Notes under the pieces: model-generated | Database searches by the model: none | Told to the model about the DNA's origin: nothing | What the model saw: the letters and a program-made list of their open reading frames with translations, nothing else | Translations under genes and position numbers: made by a program | NCBI RefSeq assembly: GCF_042651565.1 | Contig: NZ_JBHSDF010000003.1 | Length of the DNA: 64,000 bases | Strand: one strand, 5' to 3' | Source: Salinispirillum marinum | GTDB lineage: Bacteria; Pseudomonadota; Gammaproteobacteria; Pseudomonadales; Natronospirillaceae | Shown: positions 24,915 to 32,754 of the stretch, one piece after another | How positions within the stretch are numbered: position 1 is the first letter of the stretch | How the letters are laid out: each line of letters begins with the position of its first letter

Positions 24915-26354
24915 ATGACGTCAATTAAACGATTTTCTTCGCCCGTGGCCTTATTAATGGCCATGCTGGCATTTCTTGTCGTGGCTGGCTGTAACAGCAC
25001 CAGCAGCAACTCAGATGATTCTGATGATGGGGTAAAACCTACCGTCCTCAGCACAGGCCCTGTTATCGCCGCCGTGGGCGTCTCGACAACCGCCAAAATC
25101 GTCGCTGCCTTCAGTGTGGCAATGAACAGCGAAACGCTGACGACCACCAGCATGACCTTAGGTGCCGCGGCTCAGTCCGCTGTGGTCGGCCAAGTCACCT
25201 ATGACAGCGTCACCAAAAGTGTTCGTTTTGCGCCGACCAGCGCCTTGAGTGCAAACACCCTCTATACCGCGACCATCACCACGGCCGCAAAGTCCGCAGA
25301 TGGGGTAGCGCTTGCGAGTGCCCATACGTGGACCTTCACTACCGGGGAGGTCGCCGATGTTTCGGCACCGACGGTCAGTTCGACACAGCCTGCTAACGCT
25401 GCCGTTAATGTACCGAGAAACCGCAACATCACCGCCAGCTTCAGCGAAGTCTTAAACCCGCAGACCATTACATCGTCGAGTTTTACCTTGCAGGATGCAA
25501 ACGACGCAACGGTTGCGGGTGACGTGAGTTATTTAGGCACCACGGCTACCTTTAACCCAACCAATGACCTAGCTGCCAATACAGAATACACCGCGACCCT
25601 AACCACGGGCATGCAAGACTTATCTGCCAATGCATTGGCGGCTAATAGCGTATGGACGTTCACCACCAGTGATGAATTAGCCAACGGCCCGGCACCTGTG
25701 AACTTAGGCAGCGCGGGTAATTACGCCATCGTTGCAAAAACGGGTATTTCGACCACGGGTGTGACCGCAATCACGGGTGATCTTGCTTTGAGTCCAGCGG
25801 CTGAAACACTGATCACAGGCTTCTCGCAATCGCGCGATGCGTCGGATACGTTTTCAACCTCAGGCGTCGTTACGGGTAACATTTATGCTGCCAATATGGC
25901 GGTGCCTACTCCAGCTACGCTGACCACAGCAATAAGTGATATGGAAACCGCTTATACCGATGCGGCAGGGCGCTCATTGCCTGACTTCACTGAATTAGGA
26001 GCAGGCAACGTGTCAGGAATGACGTTGACACCCGGCTTGTACAAATGGGGCACAGGCTTGTTGATGACCTCTAACGTAACCTTAAGTGGCGATGCTAACG
26101 CGGTATGGATATTTCAAGTAGCCAGCAACCTAACTGTTGAAAATGGTGTTGCGCTGACACTCACTGGTGGCGCATTGGCTGAGAATGTCTTTTGGCAGGT
26201 TGCAGGTTCGGTAACCTTTGGTACAACGTCTAGCTTCGTCGGCATTGTTATGAGCCAAACGAATATAGACATGCAAACAGGTTCGAGCTTAAGTGGTCGA
26301 ACCATGGCCCAAACGGCAGTAACCTTAGACGCGACAACGGTTACTCAACCTTAA
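24915..26354 (+). CDS. Ice-binding (DUF3494) lipoprotein with two Ig-like domains
   Basis: 479 residues. A signal with lipobox VVAGC is followed by a Ser/Asp linker, two Big_5-type Ig-like domains (about 40-143 and 147-250, each ending WTFTT), and a C-terminal DUF3494 ice-binding beta-helix (about 258-479: NLGSAGNYAIVAKTGISTTG, NVSGMTLTPGLYKWG, VWIFQVASNL, FWQVAGSVTFGTTSSFVGI). DUF3494 proteins bind ice crystals, inhibit recrystallisation or anchor cells to ice. Here the lipid anchor plus Ig spacers would display the domain on the cell surface. A terminator follows directly. Confidence 0.9.
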   Translation: MTSIKRFSSPVALLMAMLAFLVVAGCNSTSSNSDDSDDGVKPTVLSTGPVIAAVGVSTTAKIVAAFSVAMNSETLTTTSMTLGAAAQSAVVGQVTYDSVTKSVRFAPTSALSANTLYTATITTAAKSADGVALASAHTWTFTTGEVADVSAPTVSSTQPANAAVNVPRNRNITASFSEVLNPQTITSSSFTLQDANDATVAGDVSYLGTTATFNPTNDLAANTEYTATLTTGMQDLSANALAANSVWTFTTSDELANGPAPVNLGSAGNYAIVAKTGISTTGVTAITGDLALSPAAETLITGFSQSRDASDTFSTSGVVTGNIYAANMAVPTPATLTTAISDMETAYTDAAGRSLPDFTELGAGNVSGMTLTPGLYKWGTGLLMTSNVTLSGDANAVWIFQVASNLTVENGVALTLTGGALAENVFWQVAGSVTFGTTSSFVGIVMSQTNIDMQTGSSLSGRTMAQTAVTLDATTVTQP

Positions 26355-26370
26355 TCTTTTGTTGTAATGC

Positions 26371-26395
26371 AAAAGCCCCGAGAGGGGCTTTTTTT
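26371..26395. terminator. Rho-independent terminator
   Basis: AAAAGCCCC-GAGA-GGGGCTTTT with a seven-T tail, 16 bp after the ice-binding gene; usable mainly on the plus strand. Confidence 0.88.
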
Positions 26396-26468
26396 GTGGC
26401 TATTGTGTTGTATGTTCATCAAACCCTTCAATAACTTTCGCCTCCCTGCATCGCTTAAACTGTTCCGC

Positions 26469-27440
26469 CTACAAATCCAACACCAGCTTCGCTGACTTAG
26501 AACGCGAACAACAGGGTGTAAACTGATCGTTCGCGGCTTTTTCATCGTCGGTTAAATAACGGTCGCGGTGTTCCGGTGTGCCGTCCAATATTTTGGTGAC
26601 ACAGGTGCCGCAAATGCCTTGTTCACACGACGTGAGCAGGTCGATGTCGTTATCAATCAATACGTCTGCGATGGTCTTATCGGCGGGGATAACAAAGCTC
26701 ACGCCACTGCGCGCTAATTCCACGGTAAAGCTGCCGTCGCCACTGGTGTCTACATCTGCCCCAACGAAGTATTCCGTATGCAGTTGACGTTTCGGCCAAC
26801 CGGCGGCTTCGAAGGTGTTGATTACCGCATCATTGAATGATTCTGGTCCGCATACGTAAATATGCACCGCCGCTTCGGGCTTGGCGGCCATTGCGGCGAG
26901 GTCTATGCGTTTGCCACCTTCAACCTTGGTGTAATGGAAATGCACCCGATCAGCGTAGGGTGCGCTCATTAAATAGTCCACAAAGGCAGCGTGTTCAGGT
27001 TTGCTCGCGGAATAGTGCAGTTCGAACTCGCCCCCTTTGGCATGCAGCTCTTCGGCCATCGCCAGAATTGGGGTGATACCTATACCACCCGCGAATAACA
27101 CACTGCGGCGTGCATCATGGTCGAGCGCAAAATGGTTGCGCGGTGCGCTGATGTGCAGATAGTCGCCTTCTTTCACCTGCTCATGCATCGCAATCGAGCC
27201 ACCACGCGATTTCGGTTCGCGTAAAACGGCAATCTGGTAACGGTTACGTTCACTGGAGGCATTACTCAACGAATACTGCCGCAGGTGCTCGCCGTCGGTT
27301 TGTACGTCGATGTGCGCGCCTGCCGTAAAAGGAGGCAGTTCCCGGCCGTGCGGGTCAACCAGCTCGAAACAGCTGATGTCTGCCGCCACCGACGTTTTTT
27401 TCTTCACCTCGACAATCATGCTCAGGCTGGTCTTGCTCAT
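26469..27440 (-). CDS. vanB: Vanillate O-demethylase reductase subunit (VanB-like)
   Basis: 323 residues. An N-terminal flavin-binding beta-barrel (RQYSLSNA) is followed by an NAD-binding domain (GGIGITPILAMAE, YVCGPESF) and a C-terminal plant-type [2Fe-2S] ferredoxin with cysteines in CEQGICGTC and CCSRS. This is the phthalate dioxygenase reductase order. It passes electrons from NADH to the Rieske oxygenase encoded just upstream (60-bp gap, same strand). Together they demethylate vanillate to protocatechuate. Substrate is inferred from the oxygenase and the VanR-type regulator. Confidence 0.85.
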   Translation of the reverse strand: MSKTSLSMIVEVKKKTSVAADISCFELVDPHGRELPPFTAGAHIDVQTDGEHLRQYSLSNASSERNRYQIAVLREPKSRGGSIAMHEQVKEGDYLHISAPRNHFALDHDARRSVLFAGGIGITPILAMAEELHAKGGEFELHYSASKPEHAAFVDYLMSAPYADRVHFHYTKVEGGKRIDLAAMAAKPEAAVHIYVCGPESFNDAVINTFEAAGWPKRQLHTEYFVGADVDTSGDGSFTVELARSGVSFVIPADKTIADVLIDNDIDLLTSCEQGICGTCVTKILDGTPEHRDRYLTDDEKAANDQFTPCCSRSKSAKLVLDL

Positions 27441-27501
27441 GTTCCGTTACCTCAAGGGCTAGGCGGCTGCCGAGATTTTGGCGGCTGCCTTTGCTCATCA
27501 A

Positions 27502-28542
27502 TTATTGTTCAGCGGCGATGATTTTATCCAACATACGGCGTGCCAGTACACCGCCACCATCGATGTTGAGTTTCAGCAACTGTCGGTCGGGGTTATCCAG
27601 CAGGTTGCGCTGTTGCGCTTCCAGCATTTCCAGATCTTCCGAGAAAATCTGCCCTTGGCCTTCGCGAATCTTATCGGTCAACTCAGTATCGTTAGGCTTA
27701 AAGTTACGTGCCATGCCCCAGAAATACCAAATCGAGGTTTCCGTTTCCGGGGTGATGAAATCCACCACAATACTGGAAGCCTTCTTGTCGGCCGGTGCGT
27801 CGTAGCCGCCGTGTCCGGCGTGCGCCACACCCACTTCAATCATGATATGGCTGGGCGGGGTAAAGCGGCTAATCTGCCAGCGGTCTACTGGCACATTTGG
27901 ATCCAAGTCGTTGAACCGCAATGCGTTCTGCCAAAATGGCGGTGCCGGGATCTTTTCCATGGTGCGCTTGGTGACAATGGTGTCACCATCGCGGAAGGAC
28001 TCGGGCGGCTCATCTTCAATTTCCGGCTGGCCAATGCTGGTGGAATGCACATAGGTTTCATGGGTTAAATCCATGAGGTTGTCGATCATCAATTTGTAAT
28101 TGCAGTTGATGTGGTACAGGCCACCACCGTATGCCCAGTTCGGGTCGTCAAACCAGCTAAAATCCGGGATCAGGTCGGGGTTGGCCTGTTCAGCGTCACC
28201 GGTCCACACCCAAATAAAGCCATAACGTTCTTCAACCGGATAGCTACGCACGCCGGGAAAGGCACTGACCCGCTGACCGGGCATTGACTTACAATTACCG
28301 TCGCAATTCATCACCATGCCGTGATAGCCGCACACGAGGTCGCCTTCATTATTGACGAAACCCAGTGAGAGCGGCGCGCCACGGTGCGGGCAGAAGTCGG
28401 CAATGCCTACGGCCTTTTCTTTGCTGCGGTAGAACACAATACGTTCGCCGCAAATTTGCCGCCCAAGAGGTTTCTCGGCAATTTCATCCGGGGTGCAGGC
28501 CACATACCAGGTGTTTTTAGGCCATGAGTGAGTCGTTGTCAT
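27502..28542 (-). CDS. vanA: Vanillate O-demethylase oxygenase subunit (VanA-like Rieske protein)
   Basis: 346 residues from the ATG at 28542, which has GGAGG 6 nt upstream; an in-frame ATG ten codons earlier has none. The N-terminal Rieske [2Fe-2S] ligands are CPHRGAP and CGYHGM. The catalytic domain has the non-haem iron site (DLTHETYVHS). It is the terminal oxygenase that removes the methyl group of vanillate as formaldehyde. Other methoxy-aromatics are possible. It is divergent from the GntR-type regulator, with TGGATCCA operators between. Confidence 0.87.
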   Translation of the reverse strand: MTTTHSWPKNTWYVACTPDEIAEKPLGRQICGERIVFYRSKEKAVGIADFCPHRGAPLSLGFVNNEGDLVCGYHGMVMNCDGNCKSMPGQRVSAFPGVRSYPVEERYGFIWVWTGDAEQANPDLIPDFSWFDDPNWAYGGGLYHINCNYKLMIDNLMDLTHETYVHSTSIGQPEIEDEPPESFRDGDTIVTKRTMEKIPAPPFWQNALRFNDLDPNVPVDRWQISRFTPPSHIMIEVGVAHAGHGGYDAPADKKASSIVVDFITPETETSIWYFWGMARNFKPNDTELTDKIREGQGQIFSEDLEMLEAQQRNLLDNPDRQLLKLNIDGGGVLARRMLDKIIAAEQ

Positions 28543-28584
28543 TGCAGTCCTCCAAGGGCAGTAATTTGCCACGCTGTCTTTTTA

Positions 28585-28592
28585 TGGATCCA
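28585..28592. promoter_or_regulatory. VanR-type operator, site 1 (TGGATCCA)
   Basis: ATGGATCCAAAA, 43 bp before vanA. It matches the core of the known Caulobacter VanR operator ATTGGATCCAAT. Confidence 0.75.
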
Positions 28593-28636
28593 AAATTAGA
28601 ATTATGCTGCCATTAAGTCAAGTAAATTTGTTTATA

Positions 28637-28644
28637 TGGATCCA
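28637..28644. promoter_or_regulatory. VanR-type operator, site 2 (TGGATCCA)
   Basis: TATGGATCCAAAG, 52 bp from site 1 in the vanA-vanR gap, where it could act on both promoters. Confidence 0.72.
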
Positions 28645-28717
28645 AAGCGTTGCGGAAACATTAAACTTGGCGACGGCACCTTGCACCCAAGGTAAGCTAC
28701 GACCACAATCGCTTTTT

Positions 28718-28725
28718 AGGATCCA
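28718..28725. promoter_or_regulatory. Possible VanR-type operator, site 3 (AGGATCCA)
   Basis: TTAGGATCCAGAA, one base off the palindrome, 22 bp before the regulator's ATG; suits autorepression. Confidence 0.5.
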
Positions 28726-28747
28726 GAATGACTGAGGAAGTCTGTGC

Positions 28748-29437
28748 ATGAGTAACGTCAGCCACCTAGCGGTAACCAATTTGCGCCGCCTCATCAGTGA
28801 TGGGCATTTGGCTCCTGGGCAAAAATTACGCGAAGTGCAAATTGCCGATATGCTGGGGGTTTCTCGCACGCCCATTCGGCTAGCCTTTCGTACGCTTGAA
28901 CAAGAAGGTCTATTAGAACGCAGCGGTAAGCAGGGTTTTGTGGTGCGGGCGTTTTCGCTTGACGATGTATTATGCGGGCTGGAAGTGCGCGGCGTATTGG
29001 AGGGGTTGGCGGCACGTCGGTTAGCCGAGCGTGGACTGCCGGATGCTATTCGAGAGGGGCTCCAAGAATGTCTTAACGACGGCGAGGCGCTGTTTGCACG
29101 GGCTGAACGCAGTGCTGAGGGGATTGATGTATGGGCCGACCTGAACGCCCGTTTTCACAGCCTGATCGTTGAGGGAGCGGACAGTCGGCCCATTGCGGAT
29201 GCCATTGCGCGCAACAAGCATCTGCCTTTTGCATCATCCGATTCCATCATGTTTGACGTTGATCACCTGGATAAAGAATTTCGTAAACTGCAGTTGGCAC
29301 ACATGCAACATCAGTTGGTGTTTCAAGCCCTGGTACATGGAGAAGGCGCACGGGCAGAAATGCTGATGCGCGAACATGCTTACATCGGCGTGCGTTACAG
29401 CAGTTTGTTTGGTTTACCGGATCGTCACAGCGCATAA
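28748..29437 (+). CDS. vanR: GntR/FadR-family (FCD) regulator, VanR-like
   Basis: 229 residues. An N-terminal GntR winged helix (NLRRLISDGHLAPGQKLREV, VSRTPIRLAFRTLEQEGLLE) is joined to an all-helical FCD effector domain. Divergence from vanAB and two or three GGATCC palindromes in the shared promoter fit VanR, the vanillate-responsive repressor. GAGGAAG precedes the start. The effector is inferred, not seen. Confidence 0.82.
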   Translation: MSNVSHLAVTNLRRLISDGHLAPGQKLREVQIADMLGVSRTPIRLAFRTLEQEGLLERSGKQGFVVRAFSLDDVLCGLEVRGVLEGLAARRLAERGLPDAIREGLQECLNDGEALFARAERSAEGIDVWADLNARFHSLIVEGADSRPIADAIARNKHLPFASSDSIMFDVDHLDKEFRKLQLAHMQHQLVFQALVHGEGARAEMLMREHAYIGVRYSSLFGLPDRHSA

Positions 29438-29440
29438 ATT

Positions 29441-29469
29441 GGACGCACCGTACCACCGGTGCAACGTCC
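29441..29469. repeat. Inverted repeat between vanR-like gene and aldo/keto reductase
   Basis: GGACGcACCG-taccac-CGGTgcaaCGTCC forms an interrupted hairpin 4 bp after the regulator's stop; no U-tract. Purpose unclear. Confidence 0.4.
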
Positions 29470-29523
29470 GCTTGCGGTACACTGCGGCCAAATAATTTGT
29501 TTCCTACCAATGGAGTAACCACC

Positions 29524-30519
29524 ATGGCGAAAGCACTGACTGCTTTAACAGACACCTGCCGTATTGGTTTGGGTTGCATGAATCTTTCGCACGCTTATGG
29601 CGTGTCGACCCCGGAAGCGGATGCCGTGCGGCTGCTGAACCGCGCCCTCGACTTGGGTTACAACCATTTGGATACCGCTGCACTATACGGTTTTGGTGCC
29701 AACGAAACCTTGCTTGGCAAAGCCGTTATGCACCGCCGCGATGAATTTTTCTTGGCCAGCAAATGCGGAATGTTCAAAGGCCCGGATGGCAAACGGTTGA
29801 TTGATGGTCGACCCGAAGCGTTGCGACGCGTGTGTGATGAGGCGCTACAGCGCTTGGGCGTGGAGCATATTGATCTGTACTACCTGCACCGTTGGGATAA
29901 ATCGGTGCCGATTGAAGAGAGTGTCGGCACGCTGGCCGATTTGAAGCAAGAGGGTAAGATCGGTGCCATTGGGTTGTCCGAAGTGTCGGCCGCTACCTTA
30001 CGCAAAGCGCATCGCGAACACCCCATTGCCGCCGTGCAAACCGAATATTCTTTGTGGACCCGCAATCCGGAAATAGCGGTATTGGATGCCTGCCGTGAAC
30101 TGGGGGCGACCTTTGTTGCCTTCAGTCCGGTCGCGCGGGGCATGTTAACGGATGCCATGCCTGACCCTGACCGGCTGATCGACAGTGACTTACGGCGTAA
30201 CATGCCGCGTTTTCAAGCGGAACATTTTGCGGCCAATCGTCAGGCTATAGAGGGTATGCAAGCGGTGGCAAAACGCACCGGTTACACCACGGCGCAATTG
30301 GCGTTGGCTTGGGTATTAAGCCGTGGCGAGCACATTGTTGCCATTCCCGGTACCACATCGCAGGTGCATCTGGAAGAAAACTTCCAGGCAAAAGACCTAA
30401 ACCTGAGTGCCGATGTGCTGGCCGAGCTGGACCGCTTGGTGAATCGAGACACCATTCACGGGCCACGCTATAACGCGGCGACGCAGGCGGAAATTGATAC
30501 CGAGGAATTTACAGCATAA
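29524..30519 (+). CDS. Aldo/keto reductase
   Basis: 331 residues from the ATG at 29524 (GGAG 8 nt upstream). The tetrad Asp-Tyr-Lys-His is readable in HLDTAALYGFG, LASKCGMF and YYLHRWD; the C-terminal NADPH part includes VAFSPVARGML and IPGTTSQVHLEENF. A (beta/alpha)8 NADPH-dependent oxidoreductase of the YajO/AKR13-like group. The LysR gene that follows 64 bp downstream is a likely local regulator. Carbonyl substrate unknown; aromatic aldehydes would fit next to vanillate genes (inference). Confidence 0.87.
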   Translation: MAKALTALTDTCRIGLGCMNLSHAYGVSTPEADAVRLLNRALDLGYNHLDTAALYGFGANETLLGKAVMHRRDEFFLASKCGMFKGPDGKRLIDGRPEALRRVCDEALQRLGVEHIDLYYLHRWDKSVPIEESVGTLADLKQEGKIGAIGLSEVSAATLRKAHREHPIAAVQTEYSLWTRNPEIAVLDACRELGATFVAFSPVARGMLTDAMPDPDRLIDSDLRRNMPRFQAEHFAANRQAIEGMQAVAKRTGYTTAQLALAWVLSRGEHIVAIPGTTSQVHLEENFQAKDLNLSADVLAELDRLVNRDTIHGPRYNAATQAEIDTEEFTA

Positions 30520-30583
30520 GGTGACAAGCACGGCTAAAAAATGGACAATCTGGAACAAACCATAACAAGGGTGCGGTTTGTTC

Positions 30584-31486
30584 ATGAAGTGGAACATAGC
30601 AGATTTGCCTGTTTTTGCAGCCGTGGTGGAACACCAAGGCATTTCCTCGGCGGCACGTGCGTTACGCATGCCAAAGTCCAGTGTCAGCCGATTTGTGCAG
30701 CGTTTAGAAGACGATTTGCAAGTCCGCTTGTTGGATCGCAATTCGCGCCATGTGCGGATGACCAGCGAAGGGGAAGTGTTTTATAAGCACTGTAAACTGA
30801 TCCTCGAACAAGTGGATGCCGCCGATGCGCACATGAACGGCATCACGCATGACCCCAGTGGGTTGTTAACCGTGTCACTGCCCATGGCGTTCAGCCGACT
30901 GATCCTAGCGGGGAATCTGCATCGCTTCCGCAAAGCCTATCCCGATGTGGAACTGAATATTCAAATTACCCCGAATCAGGTCAACCTGCTGGGTGATCAC
31001 ATTGACGTTGCGGTGCAAGTCGGTGAGTTACCCGATTCCGACATGATCGCCATCACGTTGTTTGAAACGCCGCTGGTGTGGGTCGCCAGCCCGGCTTTTC
31101 TGAAGACCATACCGTTTCCCCGCACCCTCGATGAGTTGCTGGAGAATGTGCACATCTGCGAGCAGCGCTATCACAATAAACCATTGAAAGTGCGTCATGG
31201 CGACCAACGTCAGATGCTCAATATCGGCGGCGAAATCGAAACCACCGACCCGATCATGGTGCGGGATACCGTGGTGGCCGGTGCCGGTATTTCCTTGCTG
31301 CCTTATTTATACGTGCGTGATGATATTGCGCAAGGCAAATTGCGTCAGGTGGGACATGATTGGATTATCGAACCTCAGGCCAAGGCGTCAGCGGTGTACA
31401 CCAGCCGTCGCATGTTGAGTGCACGTACTCGCGTCTTCATTGATTTCTTGAAGACCCTCAGCGAGGAAGCCATGGCGGAAAAATAG
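30584..31486 (+). CDS. LysR-family transcriptional regulator
   Basis: 300 residues from ATG 30584. An N-terminal winged helix (LPVFAAVVEHQGISSAARAL, MPKSSVSRFVQRLEDDL) precedes a periplasmic-binding-like effector domain (VELNIQITPNQVNLLGDHID, GAGISLLPYLYV). It belongs to the AaeR/YafC-like group that often acts next to small oxidoreductases. It lies on the same strand as the aldo/keto reductase rather than divergent. Confidence 0.85.
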   Translation: MKWNIADLPVFAAVVEHQGISSAARALRMPKSSVSRFVQRLEDDLQVRLLDRNSRHVRMTSEGEVFYKHCKLILEQVDAADAHMNGITHDPSGLLTVSLPMAFSRLILAGNLHRFRKAYPDVELNIQITPNQVNLLGDHIDVAVQVGELPDSDMIAITLFETPLVWVASPAFLKTIPFPRTLDELLENVHICEQRYHNKPLKVRHGDQRQMLNIGGEIETTDPIMVRDTVVAGAGISLLPYLYVRDDIAQGKLRQVGHDWIIEPQAKASAVYTSRRMLSARTRVFIDFLKTLSEEAMAEK

Positions 31487-31573
31487 CCCGTCAGAGGAAC
31501 GCATTGTTCGTCGGGCCTTTTCGGTTCAGGCATGGGCTATGATTTGTCCATTGAATCCGCAAGAGGCCAGACC

Positions 31574-32041
31574 ATGGCAATGCCAGAACCGCACAGAATG
31601 CAGACGCATTGGGCGCTGGAAAACCTGATAAAAGCCAGCGTGCACTGTGTTGATACGCGCGACTACCTAGCATTCGGGGCGCTGTTTGCGCTCGACGGCA
31701 GGCTTTACCGCCCGACCTCGCCTGAGCCGATTGTCGGGCCTGAGGCCATTGCCAAGGCCTATGCGCAAACACCCCCTAACCGTTTTAATCGTCACCTCGT
31801 CACCAACGTACTTATTACGAATTTAACCGCTGACCGGGCGACAGTGCAGAGCTATGTGCTGCTGTTTTCAACCGAGGATGCCGCTGCGGTAGCGCAACCT
31901 TTCGGCGCGCCCGTGGCACGCGCCCTGGTGGGTGAATTTGCTGATCAATGTATGTTGACGCCTGATGGCTGGCGTTTGCATGAGCGGCGTGCCGCTTTCA
32001 CGTTAAACATGAACCCCATGCCAGCCACAGGAGTAGCGTAA
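31574..32041 (+). CDS. SnoaL/NTF2-like protein
   Basis: 155 residues from the ATG at 31574 (GAGG 7 nt upstream); an earlier in-frame ATG at 31532 lacks a site. The pattern ENLIKASVHCVDTRDYLAFG, ALFALDGRL, then FNRHLVTNVLITNLTADRAT and a C-terminal strand WRLHERRAAFT is the cone-shaped NTF2 fold. Some relatives are ring-hydroxylating dioxygenase small subunits or ketosteroid isomerase-like. The gene ends 1 bp before the alpha/beta hydrolase start, so the two are one operon. Confidence 0.7.
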   Translation: MAMPEPHRMQTHWALENLIKASVHCVDTRDYLAFGALFALDGRLYRPTSPEPIVGPEAIAKAYAQTPPNRFNRHLVTNVLITNLTADRATVQSYVLLFSTEDAAAVAQPFGAPVARALVGEFADQCMLTPDGWRLHERRAAFTLNMNPMPATGVA

Positions 32042-32042
32042 A

Positions 32043-32753
32043 ATGAAACCAGTCTTGATGATGTTACCCGGTCTGATGTGTGACCGCACCGTATGGGCAC
32101 CGCAGATCGAGGCCTTGGGCGATGCCGTGGTCACTCATGTCGTGGACTACGAAGCGGCTACATCTATTACGGGTATGGCCGAGGAAGTTCTGCGCTTGGC
32201 ACCCGCCTCCTTCGCCATGACCGGGCATTCCATGGGCGGGCGCGTAGCCTTAGAGGTGCTTCGCATGGCGCCACAACGCGTTGAACGTGTGGCCTTAATG
32301 GATAGCGGTTATCGTGCATTGGCCGACGGCGAGACAGGCGAACAAGAAATCGCTGGCCGCATGCGGTTCGTTAACCTTGCCAAAGAGAAGGGCATGCGGG
32401 TGATGGGTCAGGAGTGGTTGCAAGGCATGGTGCACCCGGAGCGTCGCCGTGATACCCAACTGTGTGGCGACATTCTGGATATGATTGCCAGCAAAACACC
32501 GGCTCTGTTCGAGCGCCAAATAAAAGCGTTGATCGAACGTCCGGATGCGACAGAGGTCTTGCGCAGCGTGCGCTGCCCGACCACCTTTATCACTGGACGA
32601 CAAGATACCTGGAGCGATGTAGCACAACATCAGGCTATGGCAGCGTTAGTGCCTGGCAGCCGCTTGGTCGTTATTGAAGATGCCGGCCACATGAGCACCA
32701 TGGAGCAACCAGAGGCCGTGACGCAAGCCTTGCGGGACTTCTTGTTTGATTGA
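32043..32753 (+). CDS. Alpha/beta hydrolase
   Basis: 236 residues, compact alpha/beta hydrolase. The nucleophile elbow is GHSMGG, an Asp lies in the FITGRQDTWS loop, and the catalytic His is in DAGHMSTMEQPE. The lid is short. It probably cuts an ester or acts as a C-C hydrolase or lactonase on a small molecule; substrate unknown. Coupled to the NTF2-like gene. Its stop lies 1 bp from the stop of the convergent sigma-54 regulator. Confidence 0.82.
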   Translation: MKPVLMMLPGLMCDRTVWAPQIEALGDAVVTHVVDYEAATSITGMAEEVLRLAPASFAMTGHSMGGRVALEVLRMAPQRVERVALMDSGYRALADGETGEQEIAGRMRFVNLAKEKGMRVMGQEWLQGMVHPERRRDTQLCGDILDMIASKTPALFERQIKALIERPDATEVLRSVRCPTTFITGRQDTWSDVAQHQAMAALVPGSRLVVIEDAGHMSTMEQPEAVTQALRDFLFD

Positions 32754-32754
32754 T

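Noticed and set aside
27478..28068. Antisense ORF of 196 codons over vanA
   Set aside because: Shadow of the Rieske oxygenase gene; no known domain and codon pattern imposed by the real gene.
29441..29469. Terminator after the vanR-like gene
   Set aside because: The hairpin is interrupted and no U-tract follows; listed only as an inverted repeat.
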